64,000 nucleotides of DNA from Paenibacillus chitinolyticus NBRC 15660 (GCF_000739915.1 NZ_BBJT01000004.1:1-64000), one strand, 5' to 3'; positions 20,265-29,077 are shown, numbered from the stretch's first letter. Made by a program: numbers and translations. The notes: generated by a model from the sequence alone, not told the origin.

Positions 20265-21110
20265 TTATTTAACCGCACCCGCTGTAATTCCGCTGGCAAT
20301 TTGACGCTGAAAAATGAGATAGAAAATCATGACCGGCACCATGGAAATGAGAAGCGCCGCAAACAGCGGACCCCATTCCGTCCGGTACTGCATCTCCCCC
20401 TGCATAACGGCAATGCCCACAGGAAGGGTGTATTTGGAAGGTTCACTATTGAGTACGACGCCGAGAATGTATTCATTCCACGTGTTCAGCACGTTGATGA
20501 TGCTGACGGAAATGAGTCCCGGTTTGGCGAGAGGCATCATAATGCGGAAGAAAATGCCGTAGTAAGAGGCGCCATCCATCATGGCCGCTTCCTCGATTTC
20601 GGACGGCAAGGTTTTGAAGAATCCGACCAGGACGAACACGCTGAACGGAATGGTAGAAACTGTGTATACGATGATAAGCCCAAGAAGGGAATTGGTCAAT
20701 CCCATATCGCTCATCAGGAAGAACAGGGGAATCATTCCGAGGAACATGGGAATCATCATCGAAGCGATATACACGTAATAGAGGACGCCGCTTCCCTTGA
20801 AGGCAAACCGGGCCAGAATGTAAGCCGTCATTGAGGAAAGCACGAGACCGGCCAAGACACTGACAACCGTAACAATGATCGAGTTCATAAAATAGCCGCC
20901 GAACTGGTATTTATCCCAAACGTAGCTGAAGTTGGAGAACAACAGCGGAAATTGGGGAAGATCCCACGGATTACCTTGGAAAAACTGCTGGTTATCCTTC
21001 AGGGAACCGAGGACGGTCCAGACGAGCGGGTAAAGCACCATGATCGCCCACACGATTAAAAGCAGGTTGACGACTATGCGCCAAAACGGGTTTTTCAGTC
21101 CATCACTCAT
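20265..21110 (-). CDS. Carbohydrate ABC transporter permease (MalG/LacG type)
   Basis: 281 residues with six membrane helices. The cytoplasmic EAA loop reads EEAAMMDGASYYGIFFRIMMPLAKPG (residues about 180-205), which contacts the ATPase. The family is carbohydrate uptake transporter class 1. It partners with the MalF-type permease directly upstream (13-base gap) and the lipoprotein binding protein. No ATPase gene is in the operon, so a shared MsmX/MsmK-type ATPase encoded elsewhere is expected, which is usual for these importers in Firmicutes. Confidence 0.92.
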   Translation of the reverse strand: MSDGLKNPFWRIVVNLLLIVWAIMVLYPLVWTVLGSLKDNQQFFQGNPWDLPQFPLLFSNFSYVWDKYQFGGYFMNSIIVTVVSVLAGLVLSSMTAYILARFAFKGSGVLYYVYIASMMIPMFLGMIPLFFLMSDMGLTNSLLGLIIVYTVSTIPFSVFVLVGFFKTLPSEIEEAAMMDGASYYGIFFRIMMPLAKPGLISVSIINVLNTWNEYILGVVLNSEPSKYTLPVGIAVMQGEMQYRTEWGPLFAALLISMVPVMIFYLIFQRQIASGITAGAVK

Positions 21111-21123
21111 GCATATAACCCCT

Positions 21124-22077
21124 CTACGAAATTTCTAACGGTTCTCTTTTCATAATCCGCTGCAAGGCAACCGTCGTTACCAGAGATACAACGAGCGTCA
21201 ATACGCCGATCGCGGCCGCATAGCTCAGGTGATACTGCCTGAAGCCCTGCTGGTACAAGTAGGAGCCCAGTACCTGGGTCGCATTGTCCGGTCCGCCCTC
21301 GGTCATAATCGAGACGATGATAAAGGAGCCGTTGAGCGTAGTCATCACGATCCAGATGACGGAAGTCTGAATCTGCTCCCATGTGAGCGGAAGCGTAACG
21401 TGCCAGAACTGCTGCCATTGGGTGGCGCCGTCAAGCCCTGCCGCTTCGTACAGAGAGTCCGGAATGCTCAAGATTCCCGCGATGAGAAGGAGGGTACAGA
21501 AACCGACGCCGGCCCAGATCGAAGGGGGAAGCAGCGACCACATCGCCGTTGCCGCATCGCCCAGCCATGGAAATATGAACGGCTCGCCTTTGATCTTGCC
21601 GATCAGAGAGTTCAGGAAGCCCAGGTTAGGGTTGTACACGTAACGCCACAGCACGCCGACGACTACGACGGAGATTACGTTCGGAAGAAAAAAGATCGCC
21701 CGGTAAAACCCCGAGCCTTTGATCTTAAGACGGGTGAGCGCCACCGCAAAAAACAGGGCGAGCACCATAAAGCCGATCACTTTGCCCGCCACCAGGAAAT
21801 AATCATTCAGCAGGGCCTTCGGAATAATGGGGTCCTTGAACATTTCTTTAAAATTGTCCAGCCCGATAAAATTGTAATCCATGGAGCCGCCGGACCAGTC
21901 GAACAAGCTGAGGTAGATGCCTTTGAGCATCGGATAGACGGTGAATACGAGATAGAGCAGCAGGGTCGGAAGAATAAAGGTCGCAATAAACAGATTGCGC
22001 CTTACCTTGGAGCGTCCGCTCTTTGGCTTTTTCGCCGTAATGACTCCGGCCGGATTAGTGACAGGTGTTCCTTTCAT
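21124..22077 (-). CDS. Carbohydrate ABC transporter permease (MalF/LacF type)
   Basis: 317 residues with six membrane helices. The EAA loop is YEAAGLDGATQWQQFWHVTLPLTWEQ (about 215-240). The chosen ATG at 22077 has GGAGG 7 bases upstream; the frame is open to 22212 but that part runs into the end of the binding-protein gene. The N-terminal 25 residues are basic and cytoplasmic. Second gene of the sugar operon; with the MalG-type partner it forms the membrane channel. Confidence 0.92.
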   Translation of the reverse strand: MKGTPVTNPAGVITAKKPKSGRSKVRRNLFIATFILPTLLLYLVFTVYPMLKGIYLSLFDWSGGSMDYNFIGLDNFKEMFKDPIIPKALLNDYFLVAGKVIGFMVLALFFAVALTRLKIKGSGFYRAIFFLPNVISVVVVGVLWRYVYNPNLGFLNSLIGKIKGEPFIFPWLGDAATAMWSLLPPSIWAGVGFCTLLLIAGILSIPDSLYEAAGLDGATQWQQFWHVTLPLTWEQIQTSVIWIVMTTLNGSFIIVSIMTEGGPDNATQVLGSYLYQQGFRQYHLSYAAAIGVLTLVVSLVTTVALQRIMKREPLEIS

Positions 22078-22154
22078 GCGTGAACCTCCGCTTTCCTGGG
22101 AACGACAATAAGGGAATTCGCATTCCCTTATTATCACTCCGGAGATATGGGTGC

Positions 22155-23519
22155 TTATTTTTTCAATTTGGCGCGCTGTTTGGCTGCTTCGTCTTCCATA
22201 CGTTTCGCCCACTCTTCTTTGGTGATCGTGCCTTGAGTCAGAGCCAGCGTGGAATCGTTACGCACTTTTTTGAGGTCTTCCGGAATAACCGGCTCGGGTG
22301 CTACAACCGTTTCCGGAGAGCTGTAGGATTTGATGGCCGTTTTTGCCAGGTTGCTTGCGGACGTGTTGTCGAGGTTCGTTTTTACGTTAAGCAGAGCGCC
22401 TGTCGCTTCCGCCCATTTTCCCGCTTGTTTTTCGGTAAAGATAAACTGGATGAACGCTTTTGCCGCTTCCGGGTTTTTCGCTTTTTTGGCGATACCCATC
22501 GTGGCCGTAGTCGGAATCGCTACGTTTTTGCCGCCTTTTTCCTGAGTAACGGACGGAATGAATCCGAAGTCGAAACCTTGCGGAACGTCCTTCTTCATTT
22601 CGTTCTCAACCCAGAGTCCGTTCGGGATAAAGGCCGCTTTATGCTGGAGGAACTGCGTTTGGGAGTCCGTGTGGTTCAAAGCGACGGAGCCCTTGTCGAT
22701 GAAGCCCTTATCACGCATTTCAATGATCTTGTCAAGCGCTTTCATAACCGGTTCGCTTTTGAATACGCCTTCTTCCATGTTGTTGATTTTTTTGATGATG
22801 GACGTATCGTAGTTGTTCGCCACCACGGTTGCGGAATCCAGGAACGCGCCGTTAATGTAATAAGGATATACGCCGGTATGAATGTAGACGCTCATCTTGC
22901 CGGAAGCCTTGATCTTGTCGCCTACAGCCAAGAAGCTCTCCCAGTCTTTCGGCTCTTCCCAGTTGTTTTTCTTGAATTCGGCGCGGTCCCAGAACGTTCC
23001 CCACGATCCGAAGACGAGCGGAACATCGTAGTATTTGCCTGCTTCGTACTCTTCCGGCTTGGAAATGAACATGTCCATAATGTTTTTGCCGTCCGCGTTT
23101 TTGGCGGTTTTCAACCAGTCGGTAATGTCCATGAGCTGGCCGTCCTGATACATGGTTCTCGCGTTGGCGCCCGCTCCGTCGATATAAACCACATCCGGCG
23201 GATTGCCTTGAATCCAGCGGGGTTTCATTTGATCGTTGATTTTGGCCCCTGCGGACTGTTTGATCTTAAGGTCCGGGTTAGCCTTTTGGAACTCGTCGAT
23301 GGCCGCCTTCCACCAGGTGTCGCCGTAGCCGCCGACAAAATATTGGATCTCGAACTCGCCGGTCAGTTTTTTGCCGCCCGCTTCTCCCGAATTCGCGTTC
23401 GAGGACGCTCCCGGAGTAGCTGCCGGCGTAGTCGTTGTGTTCGTTTTGCTGCACCCTGCCGCGATTGCGGTTACCATCATCAAAGAAATTCCCATGTTGA
23501 GCCATTTGTTTCTTTTCAT
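22155..23519 (-). CDS. Extracellular sugar-binding lipoprotein of the ABC importer
   Basis: 454 residues with a lipoprotein signal: basic KRNK, hydrophobic core and the lipobox IAAGC, Cys near residue 23, followed by a Thr/Ala/Ser-rich linker. The mature part has the extracellular solute-binding family 1 pattern (WWKAAIDEFQKANPDLKI, GNPPDVVYIDGAGA, AFIQFIFTEKQAGKWA). The general form recalls binding proteins for GlcNAc or chito-oligosaccharides of the NgcE group; this is inference only. The ATG at 23519 lies after AAGGAG; a GTG at 23531 is within the ribosome binding site. First gene of the ABC-PTS-antiterminator operon. Confidence 0.88.
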   Translation of the reverse strand: MKRNKWLNMGISLMMVTAIAAGCSKTNTTTTPAATPGASSNANSGEAGGKKLTGEFEIQYFVGGYGDTWWKAAIDEFQKANPDLKIKQSAGAKINDQMKPRWIQGNPPDVVYIDGAGANARTMYQDGQLMDITDWLKTAKNADGKNIMDMFISKPEEYEAGKYYDVPLVFGSWGTFWDRAEFKKNNWEEPKDWESFLAVGDKIKASGKMSVYIHTGVYPYYINGAFLDSATVVANNYDTSIIKKINNMEEGVFKSEPVMKALDKIIEMRDKGFIDKGSVALNHTDSQTQFLQHKAAFIPNGLWVENEMKKDVPQGFDFGFIPSVTQEKGGKNVAIPTTATMGIAKKAKNPEAAKAFIQFIFTEKQAGKWAEATGALLNVKTNLDNTSASNLAKTAIKSYSSPETVVAPEPVIPEDLKKVRNDSTLALTQGTITKEEWAKRMEDEAAKQRAKLKK

Positions 23520-23546
23520 GTGTACAAACACTCCTTAAAGGTTCTT

Positions 23547-23562
23547 TTGTAATCGGTTACAA
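23547..23562 (-). promoter_or_regulatory. cre-like / LacI-family operator
   Basis: The 16-base element TTGTAATCGGTTACAA has 6-base inverted arms and fits the CcpA cre consensus (TGNAANCGNWNNCA). It lies 28 bases before the binding-protein start, downstream of the leader hairpin, a position where a bound repressor would block elongation. A dedicated LacI-type repressor could also use it. Confidence 0.65.
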
Positions 23563-23643
23563 ACTGAAGCGGTCCCCCTGATGCTTTGTCAACCAACGCC
23601 TTCTTACCGGGAGTTCCTCACCTCCTTAGCGATCCCGAGAGAA

Positions 23644-23696
23644 CAAAAAAAGGGCATAGTCAAAGAAGCAAAATCACTTCTTTAACTAATGCCCTT
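23644..23696 (-). promoter_or_regulatory. Leader terminator (attenuator) hairpin upstream of the ABC-PTS operon
   Basis: On the minus strand a 16-17 bp stem (GGGCAT-TAGT-AAAGAAG against CTTCTTT-ACTA-TGCCC) with one small bulge closes on a loop TGATTTTG and is followed by TTTTTTT. No minus-strand gene lies upstream that it could end, so it stands in the leader of the operon, about 125 bases before the first start codon. As the operon encodes a BglG-type antiterminator, controlled read-through is the natural explanation. Confidence 0.68.
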
Positions 23697-23891
23697 TCGG
23701 TAACATGTTAAAGTTTGGGTATGTAATTGTCGGGATGAAGATAATATTGAAATTACTTACATCTTACAAGGACTTTTGTCTCTCGTCAATCCTTTTGTTA
23801 ACACTTTGTCCATATTTGTCATCTTGTGCCGGTATCCTCCTGCCGCTAAGGCATGGCGGGCGTAAGGCCGAAACCCCGCATTCGCCCTTGC

Positions 23892-23919
23892 ACCAAGGGA
23901 TATATGTCCTCATATGATG
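23892..23919 (+). promoter_or_regulatory. Possible sigma-K-type sporulation promoter
   Basis: AC at 23892-23893, 17 bases, then CATATGATG, close to the sigma-K form AC-N16/17-CATANNNTA with a mismatch at the last base. It lies about 60 bases before the first spore-associated ATP-grasp gene. A weak motif; listed only because of its place. Confidence 0.3.
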
Positions 23920-23980
23920 AAGTAATTCTTTAGTTGCAGCCGCCGGCACCGCTTATACCGCGAAGCGAAGGAGTTTTCCC

Positions 23981-25366
23981 ATGACCCGCATCTTCCATGT
24001 CCGCAGCCTCGATCCCGCTCTCTACGAAGACGAACGGACCGTCCTGCTGAGCCCGGAAATGATCCGGGCATGCCGCTTGGCCCCGGACAGCGCCGTCAAG
24101 CTCCGCTTCGGTTCCGCGTCCTGCGAAGCGGTGGTCCGGCCGGCTGCAGAACCGGGCGCGAGTCCGGACGAAGAGCTATGCCTTCATCCGGCGCTGAGGC
24201 GCCGGCTCGGCATTCACGGCGGGTGCAGGCTCTCGCTCGTTTATCAGCCTTCCGCCGCCACGCTTTACGCGGGTCCGCTCGTCGGGGTTCTGCTCAGCAG
24301 GCTCTACTCGTCTCAGGAAATGCCGTTCGGCTCCATGACAACCTTCTGCCGGGAGCTGACCAAAGCAGGCGAGGAAGCCGGGGTCAGCCTGTTCTTTTTC
24401 TCTCCCGAAGAAATACACACTTTTCCCGATCTGGGAGGCCTGTATTACGACGAGAAATGGAAAAAAGGAATTTTTCCCGTCCCGCACGTTATTTACAACC
24501 GGCTGACTTCACGCAAATACGAAAACAAACCGGAAGTCCAGCATTTCCTCAAAGCCGTTCAACTGCGTCACCAGACGCATATTTTCAACGATAAATACCT
24601 CGATAAGAACGCCGTATTCTCCGCCCTGGGCAGTGAGACCGCTCTTCAGAACTGCCTGCCGGAGTCTCATCCGTTCTCCAACTACCACATGCTGAAGGCC
24701 ATGTCCGCCCGGCACCGGACCTTATTTATAAAACCGGCCTCCGGCAGTCTCGGCAAAGGAATTTTCCGCCTGCACGTCCGGGAGGACGGCAGCTGTGAAG
24801 TCCGGTTCTCCGCGCTCAGCGGGACCGTCGTCCTTCCCTATCCCGATCTATTCGAGGCTTACTTCCATATGGCGGGAAAAATCCGGACACAGGCTTATCA
24901 GATCCAGGAAGGCCTGGACCTGCTGACAATCGGCGGCCGCCCCGTCGATTTCCGTGCCCTCGTTCAGAGAGACGGCGGAGGAGAATGGGTTCTGAGCTCC
25001 ATCGTGGCCCGGATCGCGGCGGAGCAGCACTTCGTATCCAACCTTGCGAGAGGCGGAACGATGACAGCCGTCCCGGAAGCGCTGGCCGGGACTTCGTTGG
25101 CCTCACGCAAAGGGAGCATTCAGCGTACTTTAAAAAGTACGGCGCTGATAGTCGCTCAGGCCATCAGCAGAAACGTGAAGGGAACGTTCGGGGAGCTCGG
25201 CGTGGACCTGGCTCTGGACACCGCCGGGCAGGTAAAACTGCTGGAAGTGAACTCCAAGCCTTCCCGTGAGGAATTCTCCCTTCCCTCCCCGGCTGAGGAA
25301 ACGCTTGTGCGGCCGTCCGTCCGGCGTCTCCTTGACTACGCCGTTTATTTGGCCGGCTTTATGTAG
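23981..25366 (+). CDS. YheD-like spore-associated ATP-grasp protein (copy 1, long form)
   Basis: 461 residues. An N-terminal beta-rich domain (about 1-90) precedes an ATP-grasp domain. ATP-grasp signs are FIKPASGSLGKGIF (lysine that binds ATP, near 250), GGRPVDFRALVQ (near 320) and FGELGVDLALDTAGQVKLLEVNSKPSR (near 410, metal-binding Glu/Asn). YheD and YheC of Bacillus are endospore-coat-associated proteins of unknown reaction. This is the first of four consecutive homologues and is of the long YheD type. ATG with GAAGGAG upstream. Confidence 0.86.
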   Translation: MTRIFHVRSLDPALYEDERTVLLSPEMIRACRLAPDSAVKLRFGSASCEAVVRPAAEPGASPDEELCLHPALRRRLGIHGGCRLSLVYQPSAATLYAGPLVGVLLSRLYSSQEMPFGSMTTFCRELTKAGEEAGVSLFFFSPEEIHTFPDLGGLYYDEKWKKGIFPVPHVIYNRLTSRKYENKPEVQHFLKAVQLRHQTHIFNDKYLDKNAVFSALGSETALQNCLPESHPFSNYHMLKAMSARHRTLFIKPASGSLGKGIFRLHVREDGSCEVRFSALSGTVVLPYPDLFEAYFHMAGKIRTQAYQIQEGLDLLTIGGRPVDFRALVQRDGGGEWVLSSIVARIAAEQHFVSNLARGGTMTAVPEALAGTSLASRKGSIQRTLKSTALIVAQAISRNVKGTFGELGVDLALDTAGQVKLLEVNSKPSREEFSLPSPAEETLVRPSVRRLLDYAVYLAGFM

Positions 25367-25387
25367 AACAAGAAGGCGGTGGGTCGT

Positions 25388-26533
25388 ATGGATCATACAG
25401 TGAATCGGTGTCTGGGCGTTCTGGCCTCGCCGGGCAAAACGGCGCCCGCCGGAGGTTCCGAATCCTTTTTCCGGAGGCTGAGCCAGAACGGGGCGGCCGA
25501 AGGAATCGAGGTCATCGTGTTCAGCCCGGACGGAATCTCTTTCGAATATGAGACGGTAGACGGCTTCCTGTACAGTCCCTCGGATTCCGCTTGGAGAGAA
25601 GGCACCTTCCCTCTTCCCGCCGTCCTTTATGACCGCTGCTTTTGCTCCAATTCCGCAGAGCAGCGTCTTTACCGCCGGCAGTTGAACCGGCTTCACCGGC
25701 TGCCCGGTATCCGGTTTCTGGGCGGAGGCCTCCGGGGCAAATGGGACGTCCAGCGCCTGCTGGCGGCCGACCCGGCCCTCGCCCCGCATTTGCCGCTTAC
25801 CCGGCGCCTGACTGACCCGCACCAGCTTGAACCGTGGCTTGAGCTGCACGGGGCCGCTTTTCTGAAGCCCGAAGCAGGCATGCACGGCAAAGGCACCCTG
25901 CATATTTACTGCAGTCCCGGAACGGACTTTTCGTGGAGCGTACGCGGCCGCGACCGGGCGAACCGTCCGGTGCGGCAGGATTTCGGCACGACGCTGGAAA
26001 TGCGGCGCTGGGTCCGCGATTTCATAGGCAAACGCCGCTATTTGCTCCAGCAGTACCTGCCGCTGACTACACCGGACGGTACGGCTTACGATATCCGTTC
26101 TCTTATGCAAAAAGACGGACGCGGCCTTTGGAAGTTGACCGGAATGGTTGTGCGCTCGGGCCGCCCGGGAAGCGTGACGTCCAATCTCCACGGCGGCGGC
26201 ATCCCCTGCGAGGCCGAAGCTTTTCTGAGGGAACATTTTCCCGGCGGGGCGTCCGGCAGGCTAATGAAGACACTGTCCGTTTTATCCCATCGAATTGCGC
26301 TTATTCTGGAATCGTCGCATGGGCGTCTGGCCGAGCTGGGCATCGATTTCGGCGTTTGCCGGGATGGACGCATCCACATTCTGGAGGTTAATTCCAAGCC
26401 CGGCAGAGCAGCCTTCCAGAGCATTGACGGCGGGAAAACCGCCCGCTCAGCCGCCTCTAATCCGGTCCGGTACGCCGCCTATTTGCTGAGAACGCAGCGG
26501 GAACCGGCAGGGGCAACAAGTTTAGGAGGGTAA
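25388..26533 (+). CDS. YheC-like spore-associated ATP-grasp protein (copy 2, short form)
   Basis: 381 residues; lacks the N-terminal beta-rich domain of copies 1 and 3. ATP-grasp signs are FLKPEAGMHGKGTLHI, YDIRSLMQKDGRG and LGIDFGVCRDGRIHILEVNSKPGR. The ATG at 25388 has AAGGCGG 8 bases upstream; a GTG at 25379 is less well placed. It follows copy 1 by 21 bases and precedes copy 3 by 4 bases. It is the most G+C-rich and divergent of the four. The substrate is not known. Confidence 0.84.
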   Translation: MDHTVNRCLGVLASPGKTAPAGGSESFFRRLSQNGAAEGIEVIVFSPDGISFEYETVDGFLYSPSDSAWREGTFPLPAVLYDRCFCSNSAEQRLYRRQLNRLHRLPGIRFLGGGLRGKWDVQRLLAADPALAPHLPLTRRLTDPHQLEPWLELHGAAFLKPEAGMHGKGTLHIYCSPGTDFSWSVRGRDRANRPVRQDFGTTLEMRRWVRDFIGKRRYLLQQYLPLTTPDGTAYDIRSLMQKDGRGLWKLTGMVVRSGRPGSVTSNLHGGGIPCEAEAFLREHFPGGASGRLMKTLSVLSHRIALILESSHGRLAELGIDFGVCRDGRIHILEVNSKPGRAAFQSIDGGKTARSAASNPVRYAAYLLRTQREPAGATSLGG

Positions 26534-26537
26534 CCCA

Positions 26538-27905
26538 ATGAGTTTGACGACGTGCACGGTTCACGTAAATTCCAAACAGGAAAAAAATATTTTGGTATCC
26601 GGTGAACTGGCCAAGGCGCTGCGCTTGTCAAAAAACAAGACGCTGCAGCTCCAGGTCGGCTCCAAATCCATTACACTCCCGGCCCGGTATATCAAAAAAA
26701 GCGGACTCCACCTCTATCTGCCCCAGTCCGTCATTACTTCCGTGAAACTTCCGCGGATCGGTCCGTGCCTGGCAGCGAGCGGAAGCGGCAGAGATATCCG
26801 GCTCGGTCCCGTAATCGGAATTCTCACGAATGTGTCCAGCACCACGGCCGGTCCTTTCGGAACGAGAACACCGTTTATCCGTTCGCTGATGCAGCCGGGG
26901 GAACGCAAATCGTTCCACATCGCCTTTTCGCCTAAGGATGTCAACTGGCAGCAGGGCACTGTAAACGGCTATATGCTTCAACCGCAGGGAGGCTGGGTCC
27001 GTAAAACCGTTCCGCTTCCGGATGTGGTTTACAACCGGCTTCCCAGCCGTAAAGCGGAGAAATTGCTCTCCATGGAGGACTTCAAGCAGCGCTTCGTCAG
27101 ACGAAATATCCCTTTATTCAACTGGGCTTTCTTCGATAAATGGGATGTGTACCGGCTGCTTGAAAACGATCCGGCCTTTAAATACGTGCCGGAATCGGTC
27201 CTGGACCCTACGGCGGAACAGCTGCAAGATCTTCTCACCCGCCACAAATTCATTTATTTGAAACCGACGGCGGGAAGTCTCGGCATCGGCATTTACCGCA
27301 TCACGTATTCAACCGACCGCGGGTATTTCGTACGCTACCGCCGCAACGGCAAAAATGTGCTGCTGCGCTTCAACAAATACGAAGGGCTCGTCAAAATGCT
27401 CGGCATCAACCGCGGCAAGCTGAACAGCTATGTAACCCAGCAGGGAATCCGGCTGATCGAGATCGACGGCTGCCCCATCGATTTCCGCTTCCATCTGACC
27501 AAAAACGGAAGCAATCAGTGGGTCGTTGCCGCCATCGGCGCTAAAAAGGCGGGCAAGGGAAGCGTTACGACCCATCTGCGCAACGGCGGCCAGCTGATGA
27601 CGGCGGAGCAGGCCTTGAAGCAGGTGTACGGCAACAGAAGCGACGCCGTCTTGACCCGCATGAAAGAGACGTCCATCGAGCTTGCGGAAGCGATCGAAAC
27701 AAACTACAACCACCGTCTGGGGGAACTCGGCTTCGATCTCGGCATCGACCAGAACGAGAAGACGTGGATGTTCGAAGCGAACGCGAAGCCGGGACGTTCC
27801 ATCTTCAAACACCCGGGGTTGAAATCCCAGGATAAAGCTTCCCTTAACTATATCTATGAGCACTGCGTCTATTTAAGCCGCTTTCGTGCGGGGAGGGATG
27901 GTTAG
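26538..27905 (+). CDS. YheD-like spore-associated ATP-grasp protein (copy 3, long form)
   Basis: 455 residues, of the YheD length, with the N-terminal beta domain (1-90: ELAKALRLSKNKTLQLQVGSK). ATP-grasp signs are YLKPTAGSLGIGIYRI, CPIDFRFHLTKNG and LGELGFDLGIDQNEKTWMFEANAKPGR. In the glycine-rich loop GIG stands where copies 1, 2 and 4 have GKG, so one lysine is lost. AGGAGGG lies before the ATG, and the gene starts 4 bases after copy 2. Confidence 0.86.
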   Translation: MSLTTCTVHVNSKQEKNILVSGELAKALRLSKNKTLQLQVGSKSITLPARYIKKSGLHLYLPQSVITSVKLPRIGPCLAASGSGRDIRLGPVIGILTNVSSTTAGPFGTRTPFIRSLMQPGERKSFHIAFSPKDVNWQQGTVNGYMLQPQGGWVRKTVPLPDVVYNRLPSRKAEKLLSMEDFKQRFVRRNIPLFNWAFFDKWDVYRLLENDPAFKYVPESVLDPTAEQLQDLLTRHKFIYLKPTAGSLGIGIYRITYSTDRGYFVRYRRNGKNVLLRFNKYEGLVKMLGINRGKLNSYVTQQGIRLIEIDGCPIDFRFHLTKNGSNQWVVAAIGAKKAGKGSVTTHLRNGGQLMTAEQALKQVYGNRSDAVLTRMKETSIELAEAIETNYNHRLGELGFDLGIDQNEKTWMFEANAKPGRSIFKHPGLKSQDKASLNYIYEHCVYLSRFRAGRDG

Positions 27906-29032
27906 TGGACGTTAGCGCCCATAAAAAGCAGCAGCCTCTGTGCATCGGAATATTAACAACACCCGATCCAAAACGCCAATTCTCGGGAAATCGTGAAAAT
28001 TTCATTGATTTGATCAAAGCCGGCTACGAACAGGGTGCTCTCGTTTATGTAGTCACTACATCCGATCTGAAATTGAGCGGCAAGCAGGTTCAGGCCTACT
28101 GTTATCAGCTTGCCTCAAAAAAATGGAACAAACAGCTGATGCCTCTTCCCGATGTCATTTACAACCGGATCCCGACACGCCGGCTCGAAATCCAGAGCGA
28201 CGTGCAGCGGACGATCCAGGCCTGCATCCGCAGCAAGCAGGTCCATTTGTTCAACCCGTTCTTTTTCGACAAATGGACGCTCTTCGAATGGCTCGATCAG
28301 TCTCCCGAAATCCGCAAATACGTGCCGGTTACGAAACAGTTGAGCAGCCAGGCCGTCCTGGAGTCGATGCTCAAAAGGTTCCCTTTCATCTACCTCAAAC
28401 CCGTTGAAGGGAAAGCCGGCAAAGGGATCATGCGCCTGGAACGGATCACGAAGAAAAGCGGAGCGCAAACTTACAAGCTGACCATGCAGGAAACTGCGGA
28501 CTCGCATTACGAGTTATTCACGAACTTATCCGATGTCTGGAACCGGATCGCCGAGAACAAAAAGGATGAAAACTATATCATTCAACAGGGAATCCTCCTT
28601 TCAAACTTTAACAAACGTCCTTTCGATCTGCGCGCGCTTCTTCAGAAGACGTCGAAAGGCACGTGGAGCGTAACCGGAATCGGAGCCAGAGTCGCCGGCA
28701 AACGGAGCATTACGACACATGTGCCTCGGGGAGGCTCCATCGACGATCCGGCAAGGCTGCTGGAGAAATCATTCGGTCCGCTCAAGGCCAAGCGGATTCT
28801 CCAGCGGACGCGCAGCACCGCACTGCTTATGGCAAACAGCGTGGAACAAACCTCCAAGCAGAAGCTCGGGGAGATGTCGATGGATCTGGGCGTCGACCTC
28901 GACGGACGCATCTGGTTTTTCGAAGCCAATTCCAAACCGATGAAATTCGACGAACCCCACATCCGCAAAAAATCGCTGACGCGCATTATCGGTTACAGCG
29001 TATATCTGGCAAACAAAAACAAGACCAAATGA
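27905..29032 (+). CDS. YheC-like spore-associated ATP-grasp protein (copy 4, short form)
   Basis: 375 residues from a GTG whose first base is the last base of the copy 3 stop codon, so the pair is translationally coupled. ATP-grasp signs are YLKPVEGKAGKGIMRL, RPFDLRALLQK and GEMSMDLGVDLDGRIWFFEANSKPMK. It shares VIYNRIPTRRLE with the VVYNRLPSRKAE and VIYNRLTSRKYE of the long copies. It ends the four-gene operon, which is closed by a strong terminator at 29040-29077. Confidence 0.86.
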   Translation: MDVSAHKKQQPLCIGILTTPDPKRQFSGNRENFIDLIKAGYEQGALVYVVTTSDLKLSGKQVQAYCYQLASKKWNKQLMPLPDVIYNRIPTRRLEIQSDVQRTIQACIRSKQVHLFNPFFFDKWTLFEWLDQSPEIRKYVPVTKQLSSQAVLESMLKRFPFIYLKPVEGKAGKGIMRLERITKKSGAQTYKLTMQETADSHYELFTNLSDVWNRIAENKKDENYIIQQGILLSNFNKRPFDLRALLQKTSKGTWSVTGIGARVAGKRSITTHVPRGGSIDDPARLLEKSFGPLKAKRILQRTRSTALLMANSVEQTSKQKLGEMSMDLGVDLDGRIWFFEANSKPMKFDEPHIRKKSLTRIIGYSVYLANKNKTK

Positions 29033-29039
29033 ACCCATA

Positions 29040-29077
29040 AAAAAAACCATCCCGGCTTTACGGCAGGGATGGTTTTT
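29040..29077. terminator. Bidirectional terminator between the yheCD cluster and the GT39 gene
   Basis: AAAAACCATCCC and GGGATGGTTTTT pair around a 12-base loop. T-runs on both strands serve the convergent genes on either side, though it overlaps the last codons of the GT39 gene. Confidence 0.88.

Larger units (their letters stand above)
23563..23980. other. Divergent control region between the sugar operon and the yheCD cluster
   Basis: No gene is seen. The minus-strand part holds the leader hairpin and a strong AAGGAGGTGA sequence near 23620-23630 not followed by an obvious ORF. The plus-strand part leads into the first yheD-like gene and has a sigma-K-like element at 23892-23919. Confidence 0.5.

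Noticed and set aside
22065-23552. 495-codon plus-strand open frame opposite the binding-protein gene
   Set aside because: The minus strand shows a lipobox and solute-binding-protein motifs; the plus frame is Phe/Arg/Val-rich and family-less.
23563-23700. Canonical LicT/SacY-type RAT in the leader of the sugar operon
   Set aside because: The usual GGATTGTTACTG...GCAGGCAAAACC pattern is not present by eye; only the terminator hairpin is reported.
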